A DNA stretch of 64,000 bases from Bigelowiella natans CCMP2755 (taxonomy: Eukaryota > Cercozoa > Chlorarachniophyceae). Shown here piece by piece: positions 38,840 to 51,300 of this stretch. The stretch lies in the NCBI GenBank assembly GCA_000320545.1, contig ADNK01000532.1, forward strand, positions 1 to 64,000, read 5' to 3'. Positions within the stretch are counted from its first letter, which is position 1. Every line of letters begins with the position of its first letter. Made by a program: the position numbers and the translations under genes. The notes under the pieces are model-generated. The model did not search any database. It was not told where the DNA came from and saw nothing but the letters and a program-made list of their open reading frames with translations.

Positions 38840-40525
38840 CTCTGTTCATTGGATATAAGACAAATTATATGAGAACGTTTAAAGTTAACGTCTGATTAGA
38901 TTATGCAACGGTTCAGTCTTTCATAGTTAGAAAAAGCCACTTTGGTAACCCAACGATTGTAAATATATTGTAAATAGTGCAAGATGCTGGGGGGGCTTGT
39001 GGCTTAACCCCATCTTAATATTAACCAATACTCCGTTGATTGAGTTGGGATAGGACTAAATAACCAGGGCAGGAGAGACCATGCGTTGTAGTGGTTCTGA
39101 AGAGTATTGTAATGATTAAGAATAAACAAAAAATTGGAATGTCTGGTAGTGATACGAGTTTTAGCACAGCACAACACACTTCTAAGATCTTTGAGCAATT
39201 GCTACAAAGTTAGTTGTTATCTATTTTCCTCCTCATCTCTTTGCTATTATTCATTTCGGAAGCTAGATCTACTATTCAAGGTATAAAGGCATAGCACATA
39301 AACACCATAGGACCAACATGGACGAGCCAAATTATTGTGTCTCCACAAATGTTATATAAATGAAAAAAACAATGCAAAAGTTGACGTTTAACCTTCAAAC
39401 GCAAGAACTGTCAAGATGTTAGTAGTTCCCACTTTTTGTTCGCTGTAAACAAAGCACATGTCTAACTATGGACATTGTGTTGTCTAGATAAGCGCGGCTA
39501 CTAACTGTGCATCATTGAATGCGCCATGATGCATCAGCGTTGGTCATGATGCACGCAGCAAAAATGCACTGTGTCTGGTGCATCTGCTGTTTACGGACAG
39601 CAGTCAGTGTGCAAAAACGAGCAAAGCCATGAAGCATCCCTGCAAAAGCAGCTAGTTGTTCCAGCATTGTCAATTTCCAGCTCCAACGCAACATTGGTCA
39701 CCACCTTGTACGCATCAAGCTGTGGCAAGTGTTGTGCGCTAGCCAGTGCGGGCGGCTGACGCGCACCGCACCACATGGCACGTGCTAGCGTGTGCAAATC
39801 CATGGTGGCACTGCAGCACTCCAGTGCCACAACCTTGCGCACTCATTTGCATTGCAGGTCAGCAGCTGCTAGCTTGGCATGGCGCCGCGTGATTTGACGT
39901 GAGAACGTGAACCCATCACGTTCAACGCGTGGCAACTGACGTTGGACTGGACGTCCACGTGCACGTTCACTTGACGAGTGAATGAGTGAACGAACGAAGT
40001 GATTCCAAGAGAGGATCAGAAAGGATCATTGGAGTGTGCCAACTCACCCACACCTCCTGCTAGCCTGGCCCTCTAGCCCTCCCTGAACCACACAAGGAAA
40101 ACTCAGGCTTCGCTTCACACCTGCAGGCTGCGAGCAGACAAGTGAGCCCACACAAGGACCAACCGATGGCGTCGCGCGTTCCACGAACAAATTTGCCGCA
40201 TTTTCAAGATTCAGGATTCAAGATTTGAGAATCGTGTCCATTCGACATTCCAACTCAACAGCAACCAAGCCGAACAAGGGTGTTGTCAATGCGTGTTGTC
40301 GAAGTTTTCCGTCCGAGGATCAGTGGCCCTCGAGGCAGCTGGGGCAGACAACTTGATAGGAAATTGCATGGGGTTTTCTCCTTACGACAATCTCAATTTT
40401 ATTCTAGGACAAAAAATCCAAGTGCAACTTATCACATCGGAGTTACTCCTTACGTGTGGCACAATTACCAGGACACCTCTGCCTCGAGCTCAAGCTTCGT
40501 TGCTTCCAAGCTGCTGCAGCAGGGA
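38840..40525. other. Intergenic region
   Basis: Between two same-strand genes. The 39.4-39.9 kb part is rich in TGCATG/GCTAGC words; the last ~500 bp should contain the FOXRED2 promoter. ORFs overlap in three frames without recognisable content. Confidence 0.5.
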
Positions 40526-42553
40526 TGCTATTGCTCCTGCAAGCTTTGGCCTTCCTCCTATGCGTCCCAGCGGCGCCTCATGCGAAGCCATCCGCAACGA
40601 AAGCGCAACCACCAAAGCGACGACAAGGTGCTGCTTTCTTTCCTGTGGTGTTGGGGGAAATGCGATTTCGCTGCTGGCGTTTTCTAAATTTTGTATGTAT
40701 TAGGGCGACGCCGCAAGGTCACAGACTATTGTATCATTGGTGCTGGACCAGCAGGTCTACAGATGGCCCACTTCATGCAACAGGCTGGAATGCAATACAT
40801 TGTATTCGAACAAAATTCCGTTCCAGGCAGCTTCTTCCTCAAATATCCACGACACCGAAAACTTATCTCCATCAACAAACGACACACAGGAAGAGAGGGC
40901 CAGTCTCCAGGAGGGAAAGATTTTAATCTAAGGCACGATTGGCACTCTCTATTGTCAGATGATGATAGCCTTCTGATGAAGCACTTCTCAAAAAAATTCT
41001 TCCCCGAGGCAGACGAGTATCTGAATTACATCAAAGCATTTGTCAACAAGACAAAGCCTTTGATAAAATATGACCACAAGGTTATCGGTATGAGGGAGAT
41101 GAAGTTAGAAGGTGGTGGCGATGGATACAAAATTATTATTGAGCACTTGGGCGCCAAAAAAAAGGAATACTGCAGGCGCCTCCTTCTAGCGACGGGGATG
41201 CATAAAGAAAACGTCCCGAATTGGCAGGGAATTGAGCTGACTGAAAGTTATGGCGAATATGAGATAGATCCAAGCTTGTACTCGAACAAGTCGGTTGGAG
41301 TTATAGGCGCTGGAAATTCAGCATATGAAGTTCTGGGTTCGCTGATGGACGAAGCAGCCTTTGTCTTTCAATTTGGAGAGAATAAGCGACTCGCCTGGGA
41401 AACGCATTATCCAGGAGACCTTCGCTCTGTGAATACCGTTCCTTTTGACAACTATCAGCTCAAGTCTCTGGATGTCTTATTTGTTAAGCCGTTTGAACTC
41501 GAGCACTTGGGATTTCGGGAAGAAGTAGATGGGGAAAGGAAAGTTTGTTTAGTGAACAGTGGAATGGAGAAAGAGATGGCCACGAAAGTCCTTTCAGAAT
41601 GGGGCAACAAAGTCGCGCCAGACCACACTCTCACAAATCGTGAAAGGTTTGAAAATCGCCAACGCCACTGCTTTGATCATATTATCCGCTGCACGGGATT
41701 CTCATTTGACACTTCAGTCCTGGGTAAACTAGCGGGTTCTTTACCACTTGACCACGGAAGGGACCACAAAAAGTTCCCTATAATATGGCCTTATTTCGAA
41801 TCAACTCGATTTGGCCACATGTTCTTCCTTGGCGTAAATGCACACTCAATAGACTATAAAGTGTCTTCCGGCGGGTTCCTTCATGGTTTCAGGTACATGA
41901 TTAGGAACCTATTCAACTTCCTTCGATGGAGATATCACGATGTTAAATGGCCTCACTCAAGACTTACCCTGGGAGGAGATTTGAGAGAAAAGTTTACTCA
42001 CCGGATGGACACCAGCTCAGCATTGTATCAAATGTTCAGCGTTCTCTGCGACGTTGCCGTGATCACATCACGAGATGGCGAGGCCACCGTAGACTATTTT
42101 TATGAGGTTGTAATGGTGGATGTGGCTGACTTCATCGAAAGAACATATGGGGAGGGAGTCAGGTACGAGTATCTCACTCTCACCATGGAGTACGCTCCAG
42201 AATTCCACGGGGAAAGGGTTTGGGAGCATCGAGACTACAACGATAATGACCCTGGGAAGGCACACACTACTCAATTCATACATCCAGTCGTTCGATACTT
42301 CAATCCGAAGGCAGAATCAGGAGGGCAACGACCTGAAGAGCCGCATGTACGAGTGAAGGATCCCGAACCGTTTGCTGTCTTGTATATGCTGGAAAACCTT
42401 CGATTTGACTACACGAATTATGTTCTCCACGTACGCCCTCTAGAAAAGTTCCTTGAACGAATAAGACAGCATCCACCCTCCGTTCCAGACGAGAGCCTAT
42501 TTACCGCCGAATCATGCACGTCGACTTTTGAAGGTGAAAATCCAGGGTCTTGA
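40526..42553 (+). CDS. FOXRED2: FOXRED2-like FAD-dependent oxidoreductase (ER flavoprotein)
   Basis: Two exons: 40526-40627 encodes a signal peptide (MLLLLQALAFLLCVPAAPHA), and 40704-42553 the enzyme, joined in phase 1. The FAD-binding motif is CIIGAGPAGLQMAHFM, followed by the strongly conserved SFFLKYPRHRKLISINKRHT and FNLRHDWHSLLSDD. A second nucleotide-binding Gly motif is VGVIGAGNSAYEV, and later blocks include AHSIDYKVSSGGFLHGFRY and LYQMFSVLCDVA. In animals this luminal ER flavoprotein (ERFAD) works with SEL1L/ERdj5 in retrotranslocation of misfolded proteins. The C-terminus is ENPGS, without the KDEL-like signal of animal forms, so retention must differ or it may leave the ER. Length (~650 aa) is typical. 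Only one intron, unlike its neighbours. Confidence 0.93.
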
Positions 42554-43216
42554 AGCTCCGAGGGAAAATTGTAGGCGATTATATTTGCGATTATATTTGC
42601 AAAGACTGTGCGAATCGGAAGATTTAAACTGCATCGCTAGATCGGTGTGCATCTTTAGCGTTCTTCATTTAGACTTTATCATCAATTATCTAAGAAGTAT
42701 TGGCGCACACAAAAAGAAATAGCCAGTTTGCAACCACATGTTACGCACGTACGCTGCTCCTCTCTCGCTAGCCCTCTTGTTCGGTGACAGACGAATTAGT
42801 TTCGTTGCACAAATGTCCAAAGATGATGCGTGACGCCACATGAAGCTGTGGAGAGGCACTGAATGTAGTGTCACTAGCTGGCCCACAAAGAGGCGGCAGT
42901 TGCAGCGCAGAGATTGCACTTGCATGACACATCTAGCACATGAAACGGACGTGACTGGCGTGTCAAATATTTTCAATGATCATCCGATCCCAATGTAGCT
43001 GTGCACAGCTGAGAGCTTGCAAACAAATTGCATTCATTTGTCTCCGTTGTTGTGTCCATCATGAGTGTGCAAATGCATTTTGCCGCAGATGTATTTCGTG
43101 CTGCGCGTGCAATGTTACGCAGACTACATATAACATGTATTGCATGACTGAGTGTCTGGGTTAATGATCTGTGGTAGAGCTTAGATTAAGGAAAAACATC
43201 TTTGTGTTCGCACATC
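42554..43216. other. Intergenic, contains a solo dispersed-repeat end
   Basis: Between convergent genes. A copy of the repeat core (CCAATGTAGCTGTGCA) lies at about 42990-43006. Confidence 0.55.
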
Positions 43217-44209
43217 TTATTTCGCCTGTTGACTCTCTTTTTCATAGAAATTTGCAACCATCCTAACTAGGTCGAATAACTCCACTTGAGACTGGAAATG
43301 AATTTTCTGCGTTCTTTCCTTTCTGGGCTTCACGCTGTATTGGGGATCCGTTCTTCTCAACTTGTTCGCGAGTCTTTCAATTGATTGTGTCAGTCCAGTT
43401 TCTGGAATCAAAGCCATTATCGCTCTAAATGCTTGTGCACGTACCCGTAAACTCTTTTCGTCCATTTCATTGCAAATAGATTGAAGTAAGGGCCAGTCTG
43501 ACGATGCGCAAGTCACAAGAAGCCGACAATTCCACAGTTCATCCCTGGATTTTCTTTCGTAATAATTAAAGTAATCGTCCCACATACTTTCCATAACATC
43601 CGGTTTTTTAGCGTTCTCGCATGCTTTAAAGAGATGTAAATAAGGAACGAAAGTTAACCGCACGTATTTTCGTGGTTTCATCTCCTCCTCGTAGAATGTG
43701 AACGCAGCTTCGTAAGCCTCGAAACGATTCATACACTTCAGCATGAGGCTAAAAATGGGCTCTGTTGGACGGATGTTATGGACCCTTGTCATCTCTAAAT
43801 ACAGCCTTGCCATCTCGTCGAGGTTCCCTGTTCTCCCGTGCGCCCATATGACCTGACCCCAAGTTTTAGGGTCTGCAAATGGCTTAAAACCCTCAAAGAT
43901 TTCCATCGCTTCCTCAACTTTCCTCTCGAGAAGATGCTGCTCAACATCAACTTCTGGATGACGATAACCTTCAGCTACGATGTCCTCAAGCTCCTCCCTT
44001 GTCCAGTCTCGGGCGAGACTCCTGCGAATGTATGGCGATGTCCCCTCATACATGCTCTCTGTGGCCGTGGAGTTTTCCCGCCACTGCCCGATCAGTTGGA
44101 AGGTTTGCACTTTATAAGAGGATGGCTTCTGAAACAAAGTTTTACAGAGAGGGGAAATTTTGGCCCTGGCAAAGCATCGCTGCAGGCCGCTTCGCAGTCC
44201 AGCCGCCAT
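43217..44209 (-). CDS. Pentatricopeptide-repeat (PPR) protein, probably organellar
   Basis: A single 330-residue uninterrupted ORF. The N-terminus is basic and hydroxylated (MAAGLRSGLQRCFARAKISP), like a mitochondrial presequence. The centre contains PPR-like helical pairs: TWGQVIWAHGRTGNLDEMAR, SLMLKCMNRFEAYEAAFTFY, and PYLHLFKACENAKKPDVMES. PPR proteins bind organellar RNA in a sequence-specific way; with only about four to five motifs the target cannot be predicted. The C-terminal ~80 residues are basic and lack a recognised catalytic (DYW, SMR) domain. Being intronless among intron-rich neighbours, it could descend from a retrocopy, but no poly-A tract is seen. Confidence 0.75.
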   Translation of the reverse strand: MAAGLRSGLQRCFARAKISPLCKTLFQKPSSYKVQTFQLIGQWRENSTATESMYEGTSPYIRRSLARDWTREELEDIVAEGYRHPEVDVEQHLLERKVEEAMEIFEGFKPFADPKTWGQVIWAHGRTGNLDEMARLYLEMTRVHNIRPTEPIFSLMLKCMNRFEAYEAAFTFYEEEMKPRKYVRLTFVPYLHLFKACENAKKPDVMESMWDDYFNYYERKSRDELWNCRLLVTCASSDWPLLQSICNEMDEKSLRVRAQAFRAIMALIPETGLTQSIERLANKLRRTDPQYSVKPRKERTQKIHFQSQVELFDLVRMVANFYEKESQQAK

Positions 44210-45681
44210 CTCCGCACTCAGATGGGGGGAGTAACCACGAACTCGTCCACTCGTTGTTTGGTAGCAATATTGTTGTCGTAGGAGAAAATCGCACTTCGTT
44301 ACTGTGATAACATCCCGCTTTTTCTCAAAACGTAGAAATGAAGAAAGAACTCATGTCGTTCCAAATGTTTCAATGAGGTTTTGCCATCTCGGAGTTCTTG
44401 GTCTGCAGCCTTGCCCCCGCAGCAAAACACAGGGCAACACACACCACGTGATGCACAGTGCATGTGGGATTGCTGTGTCCATTGTCAGGTCCAACAAGAT
44501 GGTGCAAGACGGCTTGGACACTGTGTGCATGCGCTGTCTGCTTGTCCATCTGTGTGAGATGCGTCCAACTTGCTAGCTTGTCCAGCGGTGCCAACGGCGG
44601 TGCACCTCATTGTTGCCAGGTTGGAATGTTGAACGAACGTGTCTTGAACCTTGAAACTTGTTTGAAGCTGTCACAAAACAATCCCTCTCCTTCTGGTTTT
44701 CACAGCCCGTTGTCCAACTTTCCGAGTTTGGTGACACATGCTAGCATGCTTTGAGGTCAAGCAGCGTGATGTGATCTCCATCCAACGTCACACTTTGATC
44801 TTTTCCACCTCCTCGTGAAGCAATCAAGTGCAAAGTGAGAGATTGCATGGTTGAGATGCAAAGATTCACAGTGACGACTTTGCAATTCCATGATCACAAT
44901 CAATGCACACATGCACACTGCTAGACTGCTGGCCGCTAGACCGTGCTTGCTGCTAGCGTGCTGTGCTAGCTAGGTGTGTGTTTGTGTGTGTGTGCAATGT
45001 GCAAGACGGATGCAATGAATTAATCAAATTTGTTCAATGGTCATCCTCATGTAGCTGTGCAATGCAGCGGCTACGTACAGCGCTAATTTTGAATCTCTGT
45101 GTGTGTCGTGTGTGTTTGTGTGATTGCCAGATCATTGACGACAACTCTGGAATGCTCAGCAAGGCGCAAAGCTGCTGCTAGCTAGCTACACATGATCGCC
45201 CAGCTGATGAAAACCCTGCTCACTGCATGTGTCATGACAGCGAATGCTGTCTAGCTGTGGCTACAGCGAGTGCTGCGATGCTGTGCACCACTACGTGCGC
45301 CATGTCATGCTTCACGTCGTCGCATGTGCGCAGCTGGCTTGCGCACAAACCTAGAAACATTGACAATTGTGGCCATGGGCGGCTACATGATCTTCCATGA
45401 AGCTATTCCTAAAAGTCTCATAGCACACATGGCACATGCATTGTGTGGATAGTCACACATGTACGTACGTACATGAACATGTGTGTGTACAAGCTAGCAA
45501 GGATGACCATTGAAAATTTTAATTCATTCATTACATCCAGTCTAATGCATGGCCAGTATTGTGTCATCATCATCGTTAGTACTATGTAGACATAAGTACG
45601 ATGTTAAGGTTATGTGAAGATGACGCGGTGTATTACAAACAAGATGCCGCCAATGCGATTAAGATCGGATCGGCAATTTAA
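44210..45681. other. Intergenic island with a 540-bp MITE-like element
   Basis: TGCATG/GCTAGC-rich. Contains the element at 45003-45543. ORFs on both strands are short with no family resemblance. Confidence 0.6.
45003..45543. mobile_element. MITE-like element, about 541 bp, with terminal inverted repeats
   Basis: The left end starts AAGACGGATGCAATGAATT and reaches CAATGGTCATCCT about 45 bases in. The right end, reverse complemented, starts AGACTGGATGTAATGAATG and reaches the same CAATGGTCATCCT core. The ends agree at most positions over 40-45 bp. The interior encodes nothing resembling a transposase, so it is non-autonomous if mobile. Confidence 0.65.
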
Positions 45682-46726
45682 TCATTCATTACGAGCTCGC
45701 CTTTGCGTTAAAGTAATGTGACGCTCTACGAGAGCACGCACCAACCAAAGTCCTAACAGGATCATAGCTAGATCATCTATATACCCCAGTAAACTGCACA
45801 AATAATAGAGGTATGTAAGAGATTTTGGTGTACAATGAACAGATTCAAGTGAAATATTACTTGAGATTTTAGATAAATTACATACATACAATAAGAACCA
45901 TTGCAATAAGCAAGAATAAGTAGTTGACTTGAGAAAACAATTTAGAATATTCGATGATAACAAATATTGTTTAGTTTAAAATATATGTGCAAATCTACCC
46001 AAGATGAGCTTCCGGAATGATATCTATAGGACTCACGAAATACAGTCCGATGATCACAGCTGTAACCCTTACGAGATACCGATAGCATATACTTTCGCGA
46101 GTCGCATGATTCAGTAGAGCATAGTCATTTTGCACTTCCTCGACGATAGCTCCTACGGACGCTTTCTTTTCTTCGGCCGTTCTAGAGTAGCTAATAAATA
46201 TTCACACGAAGCAAGAATCAGAATGATGGAAACAAGCATGAATGTAGGATGCGTTTCACCGTTTCGTATAATCTTCGATAGAATTATTCCATTTCTTGTC
46301 TTCTCCGCTTTCGCCCCCTTCTTTCAATTTCTGTGTTTGCAACGATAGTATCAGCCCCAAATAATAGTTAGCTTTCAAAATATCTCACGTACAGCTGAAG
46401 CAGCCCGCAACGAGTAATTTGGGATGAGGAGAGTAATTTTCCTGCCATTGATATGATTGTCAGCTCCGAAGCATAAAAAAGAAATTGTGCACCTGTTGCA
46501 TATGGGGCATGGAACGCATTTTTTATCCTGCTCTTTCTCATTTTTCTTCTCCCAGAAGTCGAGTATACTATAAGTCAGTGACACAAGGCTCCTTTAAACA
46601 CAGATCCTGCACTGAAATGGTCGAATGGTACCATGAAGCGCAATATGAATGGCCACAATTGGTGATGACGGCGGCAGTGAAGGTGTCCAGGCAGAGGGAG
46701 CACTCCAGGCTCTCATCATCCTCCAT
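45682..46726 (-). CDS. RNF170: RNF170-like RING-type E3 ubiquitin ligase with DUF1232
   Basis: Six exons with matching phases: 46726-46632, 46567-46493, 46441-46393, 46330-46260, 46191-45999, 45793-45682. The RING is rebuilt across the first two: CSLC, NCGHSYCAS plus a Cys codon completed by splicing, and CPIC after FWEKKNEKEQDKK, giving the C3HC4 pattern. The block after it (RKITLLIPNYSLR) matches the RNF170 family. The C-terminus has the DUF1232 hydrophobic pair GLYFVSPIDIIPEAHLG and LLGYIDDLAMILLGLWLV, which are membrane spans. Animal RNF170 is an ER-membrane ligase that targets IP3 receptors; the substrate here is unknown. The chosen Met (MEDDESLECSLC) sits just before the RING as in short family members. 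All metal ligands are intact. Confidence 0.9.
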
Positions 46727-48314
46727 GGCGACTCGGTCGATATCTGACGCTGGTTCCTTTTTGATGTTGCGACAATACTTCTTAGAGTCGCAACCCGAGA
46801 ACTTCCTGCCACTAAATTGCGAATGTACCTGGATGACTCAGATTCGCTGTTCGTGTCCCGGAAAATTTTGCATCTCAAGTTGGTTCGGGGCACTGCGTTT
46901 CGCACATTGCAAACGTCTTCCAACGTTTTGCAAGTGCAGTCAATCGTCACGTTCATCTGTTCATCTGTTCGTTCAAATGACACTTTCCCTGGGACGTCAT
47001 CCTGTTGAAACTGCTGGAATCGGGGCGGTGTGGAAGGCGGCCAAAGAGACACTCGGATTTGGAAGGGCACGTCCTCACTTTTGTGCTCCCAGAGGGAAGT
47101 TCACGTGGAGGCAAAGACTACGTCAAAGGCTTTGCCTGCCAATCCCATGCAAAGTCCAATTGGATAGTTGATGGTTTCCCCCAGCTGAAATCGGAGCTCG
47201 GCCAGCACCTTTTTGTCCTTCCAGGTGTCATTCTGGAACCAGAGAAAAAGGAGACTTGACTTCACGAACATTCGGTGTAGGCAATGGCGCGAAGCTCTGG
47301 CGATGATTTTTTTCCCACGTCCAGACGTCACTTTGACAAAGATCACTAGCTTTGTCAAAAAACGCGTGCTGGGCCCAGCACTTGGCCACATCACTCCAGC
47401 AATGCCAGTTCAGCAGTGGGTCCGCAGCAGGTGAAGTTTTGGGTTGTGAACATTTGGGGCACTTTCCCCACTGGTTGTGGTTGGGAAAATGCCAAAAAAA
47501 CTGGGGTTGGGGGTGTGAGCAGCTGCGTTGCCGTGAGGGAGAAAAGTGCACAAGTGTGCGCATCCCTGCAGTGGGCTAGCTGCGGACGAGACGCGCGAAG
47601 AACGAAGGGCACATTGCCAATCTTCAATTCCTCTGTTCCCCCCACACGTTGAGGCTACAACTGGTGAGAGTAGCATGCGTGGTGAGCGTGAAGCATTGTT
47701 GTCTTCGCTAGTTCGTGTCTTGCACGTGAGGCCGTGATGGATTTCAACACTCATGCAACGTGCCACGCGCGACTGCGCATGATGTCGAGGCTGCACATTG
47801 GAGTGTGCAGCTGTGGAAGTGCAAACAAAGTCGCTCCTGTCGGACGTCTATACGTCCAGTTGGAGCAGCAAGAGACAGTTTTGGCAAAATCGTGGCTGCG
47901 CGCTTGCAAAAGAAGGAGCTAGAGGAGGTGCAAACGACGAGCTGCACCACGTGGTCTGTAGTAGGATCTTTCCAGCAAGGCGAGGAAGTTCCGCTGCAGC
48001 TGCATGTGCCAGCGGGTGAACGTGACGGAGTACTGCAGGCTGCCACATTGACAACGTGCAAAATCATCGCAATGCCAATTGTTTTGGCTGATCGAGTGTT
48101 GCGCATTACACAGCTGTCACTGGCCAACTACCGATGCAAGCAGGTGCTCTGCGTGAGATGCACTTCGCAAACTTTGCCACGTGTGTCATGTCCCAAGGAC
48201 ACAATGGTTAGCCAATAGCCATGCATGCGACTCTACGCTCTGTCTTGGCGTATGTGCATTCAAAACAAATCAGAATCATTGCTTGTGCACAGACCCCTGT
48301 CAGATCACTGCAAT
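46727..48314. other. Non-coding stretch with a dispersed repeat
   Basis: Lies upstream of RNF170 and downstream of the retropepsin-like gene. Long ORFs on both strands overlap each other and look random. Bases about 46893-46945 are shared, inverted, with about 56170-56224. Confidence 0.5.
46893..46945 (+). repeat. Dispersed repeat copy (GTTTCGCAC..TTGCAAA family)
   Basis: GGCACTGCGTTTCGCACATT and following bases match, with about 20 percent differences, the reverse complement of 56170-56224. Confidence 0.6.
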
Positions 48315-51300
48315 TTATTCATCCGCATGAGCTCCAGGCGTCGCTGACCACAACTGCTGGGACGCTATGCTTAGAATGAGCCTACCCTTTCCTAGCACAT
48401 CTAGACCAATCAACCCAGCTGGTTCCTGGGAACAGAGAAAAAACTCAAGCTTGTGAAAAGATGGTAGTTCATCTCCCCCCCTTTTTTTTGACATACCTCT
48501 ATGAGTTGCAGCGATTGGAAAATGCCTGCATCGCCGACTAAGGCTTGTTCCAGAGGACGAATCTGACCTCGTCCACCAGCATCTGCGACTGCGGTGAGTG
48601 GTAGCTGGAAAAAGATATCAAAAATACGCAGACACATTAGCGACGACGTATTTTGAAATCATTCCGCTCGCCTTTCGCACATAAAATGGGCACAGCATAT
48701 AAAACACATCCTTCAAAGTGCGGCGCCATGACGTTGTCACCTTTTCGTCCAGTGGGAGAGCGGAGAGGGGCTTGTTTGCTGACATTTAAATTGCAGATTC
48801 TTACTATTTGATGATAGCATGCATGCATAGCAGTATGTTGCTATCTTATCTCCACCGAAGGTCATCGTTGTCTCTTTTGCCTCAAGTCCTAAAGCTTTCC
48901 CCGCCGCAACATTCATCTATCCACACATTTTGTGGTTGCCGAACATAACTGTCAGAACTTATCCTCAAGACCACATGCATATGATAGGAGAAGGAGGCGG
49001 AGGGGGAGGAGGACAAACCAGGGAGAAAGGGCTCCCTAGATCTACAATCGTAGGCATGATGATCGAGGAGGAAGTCTGGCCAACATTCAGCACAGCTGCG
49101 GGAATCCCTCCTACGTTGCTCACATACATAAAAGGAGGAGGATGATAACAAGCAAACGAGAAAGACAGTAAGAGGTGGAGAGGAAAGGAGAGATAGAGGG
49201 AGGGAGGGAGGGAGGGAGGGAGGGGGAGGTACCCTACCACCACCAACACTACTACAACTACTACTGCTACTATTAAGACTACAATACGAATACCACCTAG
49301 CAAAGGGACGCAAGTCACAGTTGACATGCCCTCTGTGCTAACAAGGCCCTTGTCCACCCATCTGTCAGAAGAAGGGAAGTGATTGATTCGAGAGCGTATC
49401 GATTGGGCATGTGACGACTATGAAGCTCATGATTAGAACTACACCGAGGATGGCAATTGTGGAGTGTGGCGGTGGAGGAGGAGGTGATTGTAGATGATGA
49501 TACATGGAGATCATGATTCATATTATTATCATCACTATCATCATCATTATCATCATTGTCTTAGTATTAATGTGCCTACTACAACTACCTCGGTGGGTAT
49601 AGGATCATCGCCCCGCCGGAGATAAGCTCAGGAGATTCACTTCCGGCAGCAGGTGTCAGGACCCCACTATTGCTATCTTCCCCACCCCTAGCAGTATTGT
49701 CAGTCTGCTGTCGTCCTTCCTCTGATATTATGTCGGTGTTACCCTCGCTGGACTGGTGCTTCTTCGGAAACACAAATTCGACATCAAAGGTCTCCAAGAA
49801 CTGAGTTCCGAGGAGCCCTTCCACCTGGGTTGTCAGTCGTCAATAAGGAGGGGGGGGAATGTGTAGTAGTCAATAAGGAAGAGTATTCTGAGCAATGCTC
49901 CCAGTATACTGCCTTTATTCTAAACCCAGCGCAATTATTGCAAATAAACAGTCCTGTCTGACTTCACCTCCCCCCCCCCCCCTCCTAATACAACCCCAAG
50001 CTCTTGTAACGCTGGGTTCACTGGAGCAACAGCAGCGTTGCGTAGGGGCACCGGCAATTCCCGTCCTAGTAGATAGCGGAGTACAGCATCAGCACAGATC
50101 GTTAGCTACAGGGTTTGACTGCCAACGGAGAACGCATCATCTCAATGCCTTCGACGATTTTGTCTTCGTACACCTCCGATTGAGAGGGATGGCAAAGTTA
50201 CGATCTGCCTTGTCTGGACCCCAGCGCTTCCAAGTCCGTGTGCCTTAATGTTATGGTGGATCAATGAGAGGGAATGATCATTCCGCTTCACCTCTTAGCG
50301 GAGGGGATGAGATACTATATTTGGTTGGTAAGGAGTGTGCTACCAAGGTAGATAAGTGTAAAATTTGCCACCTCTTTCCCCTCAGCCTTTGTTTTCTCTG
50401 CCAGAGATTCGCTGATGATATTCATGTTTGCGCCCTATGTTGTAGGAGCAATTATTTTGCGTTGTTCATCGTAGGTGGTTAACGAACCATTCATCTAATT
50501 GTCTATCTATCATCTTCACGCAGGATGATCGACATCAACCATCACGGCCACCGTATGAATTGCAAACTTCACTTCTCCAAAACCGTCAATATCCACAGTG
50601 ACGACCGGATATCTACGTTGTTATAGGTAACATTTGATTTAGGAATGTGTTCTTCCTCAAGAAGAATCAGGGTGCTCGAATCCCAAAAGTATGGCAGATG
50701 CCAGGGAAAGGTTTGAACGTTGAAACTCCTCATGTGAAACAATCATCCAACTCATACAGTTTCACTATAGCCTAGCCGTATTCGTAATCCCGACCCTTTT
50801 GGATGCTTCATAGTTGGCTTCACAGCTTCCATGGAAACCCGTGTCGCTGCACGCGCACGAGCGACGGCGAGGGCCTCAGTCATCTTGGAGGATAGCAACA
50901 AAAAAATTATCTTTTCATTATTTCGTTAATTATGCAATTGTCAAACCTCGCTCAGCGGCGTGTCAGCAGGAGGAGGATCGACTCCAAACATCTTGCATAT
51001 GGTTCCCAGCTGTCTCCTCACTTCGGTCTCGCTCATATCACCGATCCAGTTTGCGGCGCTTGGAATGAGGGTTGATATCCGGCCAAATCGTCGTCGGAAG
51101 CCAGGCCAAAGATGTAAATTCTTCTGGAGATGCTAATATTTTTAGTGAACGAGAGGATAAGGCACCACATATATATATGTTTAGGCTGCCATGGAAACCA
51201 TTCGGCGTCGCTGACATTTCTACGGAAAAATTAAAGTTCCTCGGACCTGGTGATGGCCCCCTAGACATCTGTTAGAGCCTGGTATTCCAACTGGAGCTAG

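Noticed and set aside
46485-47171. 228-residue plus-strand ORF
   Set aside because: Overlaps the RNF170 exons in antisense; no family resemblance.
49895-50248. 117-residue plus-strand ORF containing VLVDSG
   Set aside because: The Asp-Ser-Gly looks protease-like, but the strand is opposite to the supported retropepsin exons and no fold strands flank it.
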